18,291 bases of DNA from positions 4,630 through 22,920 of the forward strand of contig NW_014012992.1 of the NCBI RefSeq assembly GCF_000611645.1. Reading direction: 5' to 3'. Within the stretch, counting starts at the first letter, position 1, and each line of letters opens with the position of its first letter. The notes below the pieces were generated by a model. That model searched no databases. It was given only the letters and a program-made list of their open reading frames with translations, and was not told the DNA's origin. The DNA is from Monoraphidium neglectum. Its lineage: Eukaryota > Chlorophyta > Chlorophyceae > Sphaeropleales > Selenastraceae. A program made the position numbers and the translations under genes. This document shows, piece by piece, positions 1 to 9,374 of the stretch.

Positions 1-1100
1 CCGCCCCGGCTGCCCCAGAGAACAGAGAGAGCAAAGCAGCTTTGTCCACCGCAGGGGCCGTGGGGTTGCATTGAGATGTGTGCGCGCGTGTGTGTCGAAA
101 CGAGGTCGTCTTTTGTTTTGAGAGGTCCGGTCTGGAGAGGAGCGCGCGCGCGCGGCGCCCGCGGGAGGCTGGGCCGCTTATTTGGCGGCCGCTCCGCGCG
201 GGCGCATGGCTGCGCGAGCGCCCGCGACGCGCGGCGGTTGCGCGCCGGGCAGGCAGGGTGTCTTGGTATTGGGGCCGGCGGCTTTTGCATACCCCCCGCC
301 TCCCCCCATTCGTTTCGTGGCTGGCTGTTTGTTTTGGCACCCTTGCCTCTGTGCGCGGCCTGCCTCCGCGGCGCGATCTGCACGCGGGCAGGCGGCGACC
401 ATTCGCGTCGCAACGCGGGGTGCGGGAGGGAGGGCGGGGTTGTGGGCCCTCCCCTGTCCTCTCATCGCAGTCGGCAGACATTGAAATGGGATAAGCATTC
501 AGCCGATCGCCTTGACCCTGGAAGCACGCCGCCCAATCGAGGTGGATGCAGCGTTTCAAAGCCCAGCCAGAGCCCGGCACCCTGCACTATGCGGCTGCCT
601 CTGGCGGCGCACCGTGCTGGGGGCGTTGTGCTGCTCTCTGTTGTGCTGGCGCGCCGTGCTTTCGGGAGTCTGGCTTCTTCTTAGCCCCTGCGTCGGCTTG
701 ATATGAGTTGCAAAAGAGAATATTACCATTCAGACAGGTTGTAAAGAAGAGCTCGCATCACTTATGCTTACACAGCTGGCACCATGTGCGAGACGATCGT
801 AGTGCTACCAAAAAGGATCTAATTATGGGATCGGCCCAGTCACAGGAGTGCAAAACCCATGGGTCAAAGCGTCCAGGGGATCTTCCAAGGCATGTCAGGT
901 TTTGGAGGGCTGAGGCAGGGGAAGGCCTTGCCATGCTCGGGATGGCCGCTGATTAGGACGCTCGGTCACACGGGGCAAACGCGGCAGCCTGGGGCTGCAT
1001 CGGGGCGCCGCTCTGCACCCTGAGGGGCCAGGGCTGCCCCCCCCTGCACAAAATCGAGGGCGGGTGCCGCTTGGGGTCGCAGCGGAGGCCTGTGGCCCGC

Positions 1101-1159
1101 GCCGCAATGCCGCAATGCCGCAATGCCGCAATGCCGCAATGCCGCAACGCCGCAATGCC
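1101..1159. repeat. 8-bp tandem repeat (GCCGCAAT)n
   Basis: Seven consecutive copies of GCCGCAAT run from 1101 to 1156, followed by a partial copy. The sixth copy (1141-1148) carries a single T-to-C change (GCCGCAAC). An 8-bp unit is not a multiple of three, so copy-number change would shift any reading frame; this argues against the repeat being coding. Confidence 0.95.
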
Positions 1160-1384
1160 ACACTGACACACTGTCTGTGGCCCCGCAGCTGGAACCTGGG
1201 TGCCGCGCGCCTGCTGCGCGGGGCACTCGCACACGCTCTGCGTAGAAGCGTGGCAACCCTGGGTCCATCACAAGTCTTGGTCTGTCACAGCAGGCCCGAG
1301 TAGCAGAGGGTCAATGGGGGGCACCCGCCAACTCTTGGTGGCCTGGTTTGGCCCAGCCACGCTCCTGCCATCGATGTTTCACAG

Positions 1385-1455
1385 TCCACGCCAAGCGCCA
1401 ATGGTGGTTCACCAAGTGACTTATTCACCTGATGGCACTATCATAATTTCGTCAG
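1385..1455 (+). other. Candidate exon encoding one WD40-like repeat
   Basis: The 71 bases after a CACAG acceptor-like site (1380-1384) and before a GTAAAT donor-like site (1456) encode VVHQVTYSPDGTIIISS in one frame. This fits the WD40 pattern of a hydrophobic/His start, then V-x-F/Y-S-P-D-G-x-x-I/L-x-S. Codons are AT-rich (ACT, TAT, TCA, ATA) compared with the GC-rich genes elsewhere in the window. I could not find flanking WD40 repeats or a closing W-D within the neighbouring 1.5 kb. It may be an exon of an unresolved gene, a gene relic, or chance. Confidence 0.25.
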
Positions 1456-2392
1456 GTAAATGTGTACAAACCGGCATGGAGCTGCTGGGTGTTTTCAAGC
1501 GTCAGGCGGCGAGGAAATGCTGCCGTTTCCAGCGCTGCCTCGCCGCGCTTTCCAGCACACGCACCTGCGGCAAATGAATGATTGACCTCAATACATAGAG
1601 GTTATAGAGGTGTACACACCTTCTTGACGACGGGACATCGACTGATCTTTTCATCAGCCTCTTCGTTTGTCCACGACAGTCGCGTTCATGGCACCCCGCT
1701 CCGGTCATTGGACGGTCTGGGTGACACTGTTAATGCTCCTGGTTGCAGCAGCGGCCTCTAGGCCGCTCGAGCAGGACCTGGGCGCCACTCCCAGGTGCAG
1801 ACCAGCATGCATGAGATGAGCAAAGGGTCGCGCTGCAGCAGCTTGGAGCATGCTGTGACTGCGCCCTCAGGAATGCGCGCATAGCAATTGTTTGATTCTC
1901 AGCTCCTTTCAGCGGCTGGCTGGAGCCGCCGCGTGGGCCCTTCCACATCAGCCGCTCTCGGTCGAGGCACTCTGACTCTAGGCACCCGCCACCCACCGAT
2001 AAACACCCCTGCTGTCGCATTGCTTCCCGTGGCAGCCTTGGTGCCTTGCCTTGCATGGCCTCGAGAATGCTGGGAGAGAACGTCTGGCCCTTAGGCCCAC
2101 CGTGAGTACTCCGTATCCGCTGCTCAATCACATCAGACGCCTTGCCGCGGGCGCCGCCCAGCCGCGCGGCCACTTTGCAGCCCCTGCGCCCGCCCGCGAC
2201 CCAGGCCCTCGCCCCGCGCCGCCGTCCCCCGCCGACCGGCCCCGTCCCGTCCCTGCGCTCTTGCGGCGGCAGGACGCCCGCGCAGCAGCTCGCGGCGAAT
2301 CTGCGCGTCCAAGCGGCGGCGCCGTTCCAAGCGCGGCCAGCGTTCAACCAGCAGTACCGTCCGTACTACCGCTTTCCGCTCTGACGCCGCTA

Positions 2393-2413
2393 GCATGACG
2401 TCGCATGACGTCA
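2393..2413. promoter_or_regulatory. Duplicated TGACGTC element with CRE-type palindrome
   Basis: GCATGACGTC occurs twice in tandem (2393-2402 and 2403-2412). The second copy completes TGACGTCA at 2406-2413, the palindromic core recognised by bZIP/CREB-type factors in eukaryotes. No adjacent gene start can be proven, so a regulatory role is inference. Confidence 0.25.
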
Positions 2414-2704
2414 TCGCGGGGCCAGGCCTGGCCGCCTCCTGGCTGATCTCCAGTTGCCTTCATGCGTTTGGGTCAGAACTGGGCCCGCATGTCAGCACTG
2501 CGGCTGCACAAAGAAAACACAACCCCCTGATGGTGTGCATCAAGGCGCTCCCCCAACACCGCGGGGCGTACCGAATGAATTCGCTGCTGTGGTTTTGGTG
2601 CTCAAAATCGACATGGCCGCAGACTCTGTGCATCGCCCAGCCTCAGGGCGTACCGCACACAACCCAAACCCCCAAGGATGCAGTAACCCCTGCCTGCTGT
2701 CTGC

Positions 2705-2730
2705 AAATCGATGTACCAAATCGATGTACC
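2705..2730. repeat. 13-bp direct repeat, two copies
   Basis: AAATCGATGTACC occurs twice in tandem (2705-2717, 2718-2730) and is followed by AAA, the start of a third unit. Confidence 0.85.
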
Positions 2731-2852
2731 AAACGCCCCGCACCCTGCGCGGCCATCGCCCGCCCGTGAAGGTGCAATCCGCTGCATGGTGCTGCAGCCC
2801 ACTTGTTTCGTTGCTGGTGTGCACCGCGTACGCGCCCCGCGCACACCTCTTG

Positions 2853-2883
2853 GCAGCTCTGCAGCAGCTCTGCAGCAGCTCTG
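2853..2883. repeat. 11-bp tandem repeat, about 2.8 copies
   Basis: CAGCTCTGCAG repeats from 2853: two full copies, then CAGCTCTGC. No coding context is recognised. Confidence 0.85.
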
Positions 2884-3872
2884 CTTGATCCCTTGGAGTC
2901 ATTTCATAGCTTCACGCCCCTCCATTCGCAGGCGAGGCAGGGGCCTGGGGCAGGAAGGAGCCCTGTAATGTGTCGCTGTCGAGGCTGTTCAAGGCGTCGC
3001 ATCACGTTGGCCCAGAACTCAGGTCATCTACCAGCATGCAGCGGTCCCTTTCGCCTCATGCGCTTGACTGGGACCTGCTGCGCTGCCCCCTTGACAAGTA
3101 TCAACTCGCACACGGTGCTGCTCGGTGTCTTCTGGTCTTGCTGCCGTCAAGGTCTGTCCGTAGCTACCTTTTGACCCCAACAAAGATGGATGACAACTGT
3201 CTAATTACTCATTGGGTGCTGCGTCGGTGCTTGTGCAGCACTGCAGCGAATGGGGCCCGCTGTCCGGCCGACCAACAGGGGGCAAAGAAAGGTTTGCCAA
3301 AAGCCACGCCGCCGCCGACGGGCAAAGATCCAACTGAGACGCTTTTGGCGCGGCCTCGCCGCTGCGCAAAACTGTGCGGTGAGGGGTGCTTGCACTCGCC
3401 GGCTGCGTAATCAGCCGTGCTCCGGTGAAAAAGGGCCATCCGCTGCGTGCAGCGCGGCCAGGAGAGCTTCTGACTGCAGCAAGCTGCTGTGAAAGGGCAG
3501 CGCAAAGCACTGCCATCTTGAGTATCGGGCTAAAGCTACAAAGGCTGACGCTAGCCGCGGAGAGGGCTGCTGGGCACAGAAGTGCAGCGCCTCGACAATG
3601 TGTCATGCTACCAGAGATAAAAGACACAGGGCGTTGGCAAGGCAGCATTGGGCAGGTGAGCGGTGCAATGAAGCCAGCAGCCGACAGAAGCTGGAGAGAT
3701 GTCCGACAGGGCCCTCTAGCTGAAAGTGGCAGGGAAAAGCTGCGATCGAGGAGACCCCGATGCATGGGACGACAATAGTGTACGCTGTAAACGAGGGTGC
3801 GCCGGCTCGCGGCGGCCCAAAAAGCGCGCCCAGTTTCAGGGCGCCTGCTGGTGCGGCGGGGGCGCCGCGCGC

Positions 3873-4992
3873 TCAGCACTCAACGCCAAACTGCTGCCGC
3901 AACAAGACCTCGGCGGCGGCCGCGCTCACGCCCTTGGTCAGGGCCGAGCCCTCGCGCCCCTCCACGCGGACGCGCACGCACGGCCCGCGGCCGCACTTGC
4001 CCATGCACTTTGAGGGCGCCACCTCCACGCCCGACCCTGCCGCCGCGGCACGAGCCGCGGCGAGCGTCTCGTTCGCGCCCTGCGCGCAGCACTTGCGGCC
4101 GGTGCACACGGACACGTGGCCGGCAGCCGCGAGCCGCGGCGCGGTGGCCGGCTGCAGCGCGTCGCAGTCCAAGTTCGGGACCAACAGGTCCACCAGCGCC
4201 CCAGCGGCAGTCCGGACTGTGAGCTGGTCTGCGTCCTGCCGCCGCCGGACGCCGCTGGCGGCTCTGCTGCTGCTGCTGCAGGCGGCAGTGGTGACAAGAC
4301 TGCTGCTGCTGCTGGGGCCGGCTGCAGCGCTGGTGGTGGTGGTGCTGCTGCTGCTGCTGCTGGGGCTGCCGCTGCCTGTGGCAGAGGCAGCCGCGAGGGC
4401 GCGCTCAAGTGATTGGAGCTGCTCGCGCATCTGCAACCACGCGCCGGCCGAGGGAGCCAGCTCTGATGTGATTTGCCTGAAAATACATTTAGGAGAGTGT
4501 GGCGGCGAGAGGGTCAGTGGGTGCTGGGTGGACGTCGGGCGTGGACGGGCGGTTGTGGTGGGCAGCTGCATGTGGGTGTTGCGGCTGGGATGACTGGGAC
4601 CAGCTGTTGCGGCGATCGACGGCCGCACGGCCCTGCAACACCCCGCAGCCACATGATGTGATCCGAGAACAACACCAAGCTCGATCCAGAGAGGTGCAAT
4701 CATAAATGCCACACGCCAGGGCCAGGCAAAATTCTCACCTGAGCTCTGACACCACGGGCTGTAGGTCAGCGGCTGACGTCGCACCACTGCTGACCAAATG
4801 CTCCAGCCGCTGGCGGTGCGTCCGCAGCAACCGGCTGTAAAAGTGGTGTGCAGCATTCTCTGCGCGCGGCAGCGCGGATGGCCGCGGCGCCGCAGGGCGC
4901 CGCCCAGCGTGCGCACGCGTCCGCTCGGCACACGCCGGCAGTGCAGGCGGAGCCCTGCCAGCGGCCACGGGGGCTGCGTGACGGGCTGCCAT
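3873..4992 (-). CDS. Thioredoxin-like [2Fe-2S] ferredoxin-domain protein (DGAT3 C-terminal-domain type)
   Basis: Two exons on the minus strand, 4992-4739 and 4476-3873, give 285 residues. The junction is AG|GTGAGA ... TTTTCAG|G and is phase-consistent, joining SEL-R-QITSEL. The C-terminal domain (about residues 205-285) shows VCTGRKC and SKCMGKC: C209-x4-C214 and C242-x3-C246, the four-cysteine signature of thioredoxin-fold [2Fe-2S] ferredoxins. The same CMGKC style is seen at the C-terminus of plant DGAT3, a soluble diacylglycerol acyltransferase carrying a 2Fe-2S cluster. Residues 1 to about 50 are Ala/Arg/Pro-rich and nearly acid-free, like an algal plastid transit peptide. Residues about 50-110 look helical (HHFYSRLLRTHRQRLEHL). 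A Ser/Thr/Ala linker separates them from the ferredoxin domain. I chose the ATG at 4992 because it has A at -3 and G at +4 and opens the transit-like segment, although the frame stays open further upstream. The ferredoxin fold is well supported. Acyltransferase activity is unproven: a plain electron carrier, or a NuoE/HoxE-like relative, is possible. Confidence 0.8.
4259..4372 (-). repeat. CTG/CAG-type triplet runs encoding a Ser/Thr/Ala linker
   Basis: Several runs of CTG, GTG and GCT triplets lie inside exon 2 of the ferredoxin-domain gene. Read on the minus strand they encode serine runs, a TTTT run and alanine/serine stretches between the helical region and the ferredoxin domain. They are in frame, so length changes would be tolerated. 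Confidence 0.8.
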
Positions 4993-5281
4993 AGTACTTA
5001 AACAGATATATTGATTTTTTAGGCCCGTGCGGTGGGGCCGATAGTCCTCGAGTACAGAAGAGCACACTTCGCGCGTGTTGCTTTTGCCGATGAGTGCGAG
5101 CTGTTTAAGCTCGCGAGCAGCAACCGCAACAATTGATATCCAAATCGAATGCCTGGAACGCTGCGGGGGCTGCGGTAAAGTTTTTGACATGGGCGTGTGC
5201 CGCGCGGTGGGCGGCGTGCGCCGATGAGTGAGAGAGTGAGGAGAGCAGGATGTGTGATATGAATCCGGGAGAGTAAGGGTG
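4993..5281 (-). promoter_or_regulatory. Probable promoter / 5' UTR of the ferredoxin-domain gene
   Basis: Reading on the minus strand, the segment just before the ATG at 4992 is AT-rich: AAAAAATCAATATATCTG lies at about 5003-5020 and contains a TATA-like ATATAT. The region is bounded on the far side by a possible poly(A) signal of the upstream gene at 5282-5286. Only base composition and position support this; no transcription start is visible. Confidence 0.3.
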
Positions 5282-5286
5282 TTACA
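5282..5286 (-). terminator. Candidate TGTAA polyadenylation signal
   Basis: The plus strand reads TTACA, which is TGTAA on the minus strand, the usual poly(A) signal of Chlamydomonas-type green algae. It lies about 870 nt beyond the stop codon (6154) of the split-barrel/DUF2470 gene and about 290 nt before the next minus-strand start. That spacing suits a long algal 3' UTR. A five-base motif can occur by chance. Confidence 0.3.
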
Positions 5287-6153
5287 TCTGAAAAATCTAC
5301 GAGATACCTTTGCTACATGCACAGGGTCAACAGTCTCTAGGACAACGGCGGCAGTCCAAAACCGCCCCAGCCTATTGATCCCCCTACCCTCAACAGCATC
5401 CTTAGTCTGGCGTCAAGGGGTTCCCAGAGATGGCGCGGAAACGCCGCCAGAGTGCCTCATGCACTCTCGTGGATTCATGCGTGGCTGTCTAGCAATCCAG
5501 GCAGCGAATATCATCTCGACCGGTTCTCAGGGGGCCTGTCAGCGTTGCTTGCAATGTGCCGCCGCCATATCTGTCTGCCCCACGAGCTGCCACAGCCAGC
5601 CAGCTCCTCACTCGCCCTTGCGACACTGCCTCGCAGCTGGGAGAGCAGCATACACGAAAGCACTCGTCGCAGAGGCCCCATGCGGTCCCTCACTTATTCA
5701 TCCCTGCCCTGGCTGCGGGCCCTGTGCATGGCAAGAGCCCTGAACTCTGAACCCTCAACCCTGAGCTACGTCTTTCCAGCTGCGCTCTTGAACTCACAGA
5801 CGGATTACCCTGTCAGTGCGGCCCCCCCTTTCTCTCAAGCTGCCATAATCCAAAGCTCTCACATGCTCGATGCATCATGCAGCAGAGCGGCGGCCTTGCA
5901 GAGTCCAGGGCACAGGCCCGCAAGACTAATGTGTTTCCGCGCCAACAGCAACTGCACCCTCAGAAAACAACAGGGCTGCATCCAACCAAGGCCGCCACAC
6001 CGGCTGGTGGCCGGAAAACCGCCACATGCTAGGCCCGCGCCAAACGCAACAGAGCCCAAGCAGCTCTTCCAAAACCAAGGTGCGAGACGACCCGGTTCCC
6101 TGACCCCTCTTGGCCAGCGGCACATGCAACGGGTGCGGCGCAAATGCGAGCCG
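5287..6153 (-). other. Probable 3' UTR of the split-barrel/DUF2470 gene
   Basis: The region carries no recognisable coding sequence on either strand. A long open frame on the plus strand (5452-6312) runs antisense across the last exon of the minus gene and gives a Ser/Pro/His-rich translation with no family resemblance, so I treat it as spurious. A few CCCTGAA/CCCTCAA repeats at about 5735-5765 resemble degenerate telomere-like units. Confidence 0.35.
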
Positions 6154-6263
6154 TCACTGCTGGGGGGCCGCGCCCCTCGCGGCGCGTGTCATCTCCACGA
6201 TCACATCCTTGACAGCCTTGCGGTCCTCGGCAGGCCTTTGTGTGTGAGTGTGCGCATGTGTGC

Positions 6264-6300
<37 letters not shown>

Positions 6301-8106
6301 AGTGTGAGATAGCTCGTGTGCTGGCGTGTTCAAACCAATTGATTTCCTGCATGAGACCCTGAGCCAACAGGCGCACATGTGGGCATGTTGCACATGCCCA
6401 CATATGCAACATGCAGGAGCGAGCTTGCGCCTCAAACCAGGAGCACGCGGCAGCACTGCTTCCTACACAAAGGGCAGCATCACGCCCTAGGGAGGGCCGG
6501 CCAGCTGTCCCCTGGTTCCACTGCCCGCCTGTACGCCTCGCTCGCCGCACCTGACAAATGGCAGGCGGACCTTGAAGCTTTGCTCGCCCTCCTGCTGAGT
6601 CACCTGTGGGGGAATTCCGCGGGCGGGGCATGGCAAAATTGCATGGAGGATCGTCTCAGGCCGCCAGTACACTGCAAACATGGTTGCTCGCGCGTCCTAC
6701 ATCACACAAGGGCCGCCGCCTGTGTCCTGGTGCATGTGTCAACACAGCGGCCTTGGGACCGCCAGGCAGGTGACTAGACAAATCACACGGCACGCTCTGA
6801 AAAGAGGTATACACGCCATCCGAGCAATGCGCGGAGCAACGTCGAACGACAACGAGCTAGAGAAGCTTCTGAAACATCCATATAGATGGCGCAGGGGGGC
6901 GGGGGGGGGGGGGCGGAAACTGCCCACCTGCAGGTTGAAGCCCAGGCGATCCAGATCAAGCATCTTGGCCTTGACAGCGCTGAGGCCTGTGTAATGCTTC
7001 ACCATTGCTAGGATATCACCCTCGTGGTCTGCAGGTAGTTGGAATCGGTTGGAGTCGGTTGGAGTCATTTTGAAGCAGTTTTGAGGCGGTTGGGACGCAG
7101 CCCGTGGTCAGTGTCAAGGGCCTTGGTATGAGATGGGCTGTGTGGAAATTGTCGGGCCCCTGCAGAGGCCAGGAAAATGGGCTTGCGCTGCTGGCGGAAA
7201 CAGGGAAAGTGAGAGAAGCCAGGAAACGCGCACATGCAACTCTGCTGGGGTGGGCCGATTGCCCGACCGCTCACCAGCATTCATGTGGCCGCAGACGGGG
7301 CCGGCAAACTGCGAAATCGGGTCAGGCTTCGCCGCCTGGTAGTCTTCCGCGGAGATCTGCGTGGGCGCGGGCAGGAGGCAGGCAGGGGCACGCCGCAGCC
7401 ACGACGATCAGCCACCGGCAACTAGAGTATGCGACATGCGCGTCGCGCGGCGCGGCGTCCAGCGTTGCGACGCCATTTCGGACATATTGAGCGGGTGGTT
7501 GGGGTCAAGCGTGCAGAGGCGGCGGCGCGGCCCTGTACCAGCCCTGTAGCAGCCGCACCGTTGCGATGCGGCCAAAGCCACCGATGAAGCGGCCGCCCTT
7601 GATCTCCTCAAGCCTGAACCACCTGAAGTCCCCAAAGTCCACGTAGAACGCCTGCGGCCAGGGAGCATAAATCGAGGACCCCGTCAGGGCCGAAGGCAGG
7701 CACGCATGTGGCCAGCGGGAGGGGGGCGCACACCAAGGCGCTGGATCTTGGTTTTGACGCGTTGGCGCATTGTACACCCTCAATAGCCATTCATCACTCA
7801 TATTCGCGAGCCGCAGCCTGCGCTCTCCGTTTGCATCACCCGTTCCACAACGACGCTTGCGGCGAAAAGGTGCACAGCAGCTGCCTGGCAGCTGCCGAGC
7901 GGCATTCCGTCGGGTTCTCACCGACGGGTACTTGGCAAGGAAGGTCTCCCGGACTGCTGCGCGCTCAGAGTCCGGCAGCTGCACCGCCTTGCCGGCCAGC
8001 GTGAAGCGAGCGTCCTGCAGGCTCTGTGCGGGGTGAGAATGGATGCGTGTGTGCATGTGTGCGTGTGCGTGTGTGTGTGTGTGCGCATGTGTGTGAGTGC
8101 GCGCAC

Positions 8107-8180
<74 letters not shown>

Positions 8181-9374
8181 GTGCACGCGCGTGTGCGTGT
8201 GCACGCCTCAGCATTTGTGTGCGCCCAACGCTCATGCGTTGCACATTAGCAACAGTTCACAGGTCCCCTTCTTAGACCACTCTCCCAAGACTGCGTGCGC
8301 GCCGTATGCACAGCAGGCAACCTCTCCAGCCTCCTGCATTCGCGCCTCACAGCAGCATCCCCCAGAGCCCTGGGCAGCGGCGACCCCATTTCCCGCTCGC
8401 AGGCCCCTGCTCCCCGCACCTGGAAGCCCGGGGCCGTGACAGTGAGGGAGCAGCGGCCGTCCGCGATGAGGTCGCCCGTGTGGGGCGACAGCGTCGACGT
8501 CGCCAGAATGGGCCGGCCCTGCGGCGGCAGGGCGCCCGGGGTGGGTCCGGGTGCAGAATCTTGGGTCGGGGCGTGCAACTCGGCGCACGCATACAGGCGT
8601 GCTTGCGTATGCAATTATAGTAATTCATGATGCTGAGGGAACGGACGGATTGAATTGCGTCGAGGCGCGGGGCCGGCTCGAGGGCTGGCAGCGGAGGTCG
8701 GGCTCTGCCGAAGCAGGGGCTGCGATGCCCCTGTGTGCGGCGCCCCGCAGCCCCTGCGATGCGGCGCCGTAATCATTATCAGGGGAGCGCACACCTCGGC
8801 ATCGACGGCAAACTCCACCACTGAGCCGAACGGGAAGCCGTCGAACGCCGCCGCGGCGGACTTAGTTGAGAGCACCGCGGACCTGGGGCCCAAGAGGCCG
8901 GGGCGCAAAGGTGGGGCCGCTGGTCGTTTCAGGGTGCAGGGCGCAGGATTCAGGGTGCGGGTAGGGAGAGGACACGCCGATTCAAGGTGCTCCAGCCAGC
9001 TGCGCACCCTGACCAGACCAGTGGCGCCGCAATGCAGGGGGCTCCTTGACTGGACTCCCCTTCCTCCGAAATGAGCGTGCCCCCATATCCCCCTTTGTCC
9101 CCAAACCCTGATTTGCGTTGCAGGGATCAGTTTCAGGACTTATATTAGCACCAAAAATTCCGTTTTAAACGCCAAATGAGCTCGGTGGTGGGGTCGAGCA
9201 GGCACTTGCTGACCTGGCGAGCGAGAACAGCGTGCGTGCCTCGTCAGCCACGGTCGGGCGCGCCGCAGTCCGCTGGTGCTCCTGGAATCGAGCTATCTCG
9301 GCGTCAGGCTCGGCAGAGTACACCTGGGGCACCTGCGGGGAAGCTGCCGCCACTGAAGTGACAGCAGGCAGCAT
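6154..9374 (-). CDS. Pyridoxamine-phosphate-oxidase-like split barrel + DUF2470 protein (HugZ / GluTR-binding protein superfamily)
   Basis: Nine exons, all phase-matched: 9374-9214, 8882-8795, 8518-8420, 8023-7922, 7651-7559, 7356-7275, 7028-6928, 6603-6551, 6235-6154. From the ATG at 9374 they give 286 residues. Residues about 25-181 form the FMN-binding-type split barrel: ARPTVADEARTLF, then AVLSTKS, DGFPFGSVVEFAVD (68-81), and AFYVDFGDFRWFRLEEI with GGFGRIAT (151-181). Residues about 198-286 are DUF2470: GHMNADHEGDILAMVKHY, LDLDRLGFN, then a closing VKDVIVEMTRAARG helix. The architecture matches plant proteins such as Arabidopsis At3g21140/At1g51560 and, more distantly, heme-binding HugZ and GBP/PGR7, which binds glutamyl-tRNA reductase in chloroplasts. 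A plastid heme/tetrapyrrole or flavin role is inferred from family only. The true 5' end is uncertain: the frame is open upstream of 9374 only to a TGA at 9413-9411, so a transit-peptide exon may lie further upstream (candidate ATG GCA GCC CAG|GTGAGA at 10067-10056). The junction 9214/9213 uses the atypical donor GTCAGC. Confidence 0.88.
6237..6310. repeat. TG/CA microsatellite beside a splice acceptor
   Basis: A TG-rich tract with an uninterrupted core at about 6270-6297. On the transcribed sense (minus) strand it is CA-rich and ends at the acceptor ACAAAG|GCC of the last exon of the split-barrel/DUF2470 gene (exon begins 6235). It lies wholly in the 6236-6550 intron. Confidence 0.95.
6377..6414. 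repeat. Overlapping inverted repeats (two alternative hairpins)
   Basis: ATGTGGGCATGT (6377-6388) and ACATGCCCACAT (6392-6403) are perfect 12-bp arms around a 3-nt loop. The segment GCATGTTGCA (6383-6392) also pairs perfectly with TGCAACATGC (6405-6414). The two stems share bases, so only one can form at a time. They lie inside the last intron of the split-barrel/DUF2470 gene. Confidence 0.85.
7037..7066. repeat. 10-bp tandem repeat in an intron next to an acceptor
   Basis: Three copies of GGTTGGAGTC (the first is AGTTGGAATC) run 7037-7066. On the sense (minus) strand they read as GACTCCAACC units and lie just upstream of the CAG acceptor of the exon starting at 7028, where a pyrimidine-rich tract is expected. 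Confidence 0.85.
8041..8205. repeat. Long TG/CA microsatellite in an intron
   Basis: A TG-rich tract with an uninterrupted GT core of about 33 units (8109-8175) and flanking GTGCGT/CACGCG variants. It lies in the 8024-8419 intron of the split-barrel/DUF2470 gene. On the sense strand it is a CA tract ending about 20-35 nt before the acceptor GCACAG at 8024. Confidence 0.97.

Larger units (their letters stand above)
1..3872. other. Long stretch without a supportable gene
   Basis: I cannot build a multi-exon gene here with recognisable protein similarity. Open frames exist on both strands (for example 76-684 plus and 3205-3879 minus), but their translations are compositionally driven, rich in Arg/Ala/Cys, and resemble no family I know. 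The part nearest 3872 lies directly downstream of the minus-strand ferredoxin-domain gene and is probably its 3' UTR and downstream spacer. Short repeats (1101-1159, 2705-2730, 2853-2883), a CRE-like palindrome (2406-2413), a WD40-like candidate exon (1385-1455) and a weak candidate terminal exon (2273-2384) are the only structure I noticed. Parts such as 700-900 and 1380-1460 are clearly less GC-rich than the gene regions. Confidence 0.5.

Noticed and set aside
76..684. 202-codon plus-strand frame at the window start
   Set aside because: Arg/Ala/Cys-rich, overlapping frames in all phases of GC-rich DNA, and no motif or splice support.
3205..3879. 224-codon open frame on the minus strand just after the ferredoxin-domain gene
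   Set aside because: It overlaps the stop region of that gene in another frame and has Ser/Ala/Cys-rich composition without recognisable motifs; it is more likely 3' UTR.
3760..4593. 277-codon plus-strand frame with a leucine-rich, membrane-like stretch
   Set aside because: The leucine runs are the antisense reading of CAG/AGC triplets encoding serine in the ferredoxin-domain gene.
5452..6312. 286-codon open frame on the plus strand
   Set aside because: It runs antisense through the last exon of the split-barrel/DUF2470 gene and into the TG repeat, and has no domain-like pattern.
6893..6914. G-rich run, possible G-quadruplex
   Set aside because: It lies in the intron just after the exon ending at 6928. 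It is a homopolymer-like run and I see no evidence of function beyond composition.
8924..8965. GGGTGCAGG/TTCAGGGTG units resembling telomere repeats (also in reverse at 5735-5765)
   Set aside because: Too few and too degenerate to call telomeric; they are intronic or intergenic minisatellite-like fragments.
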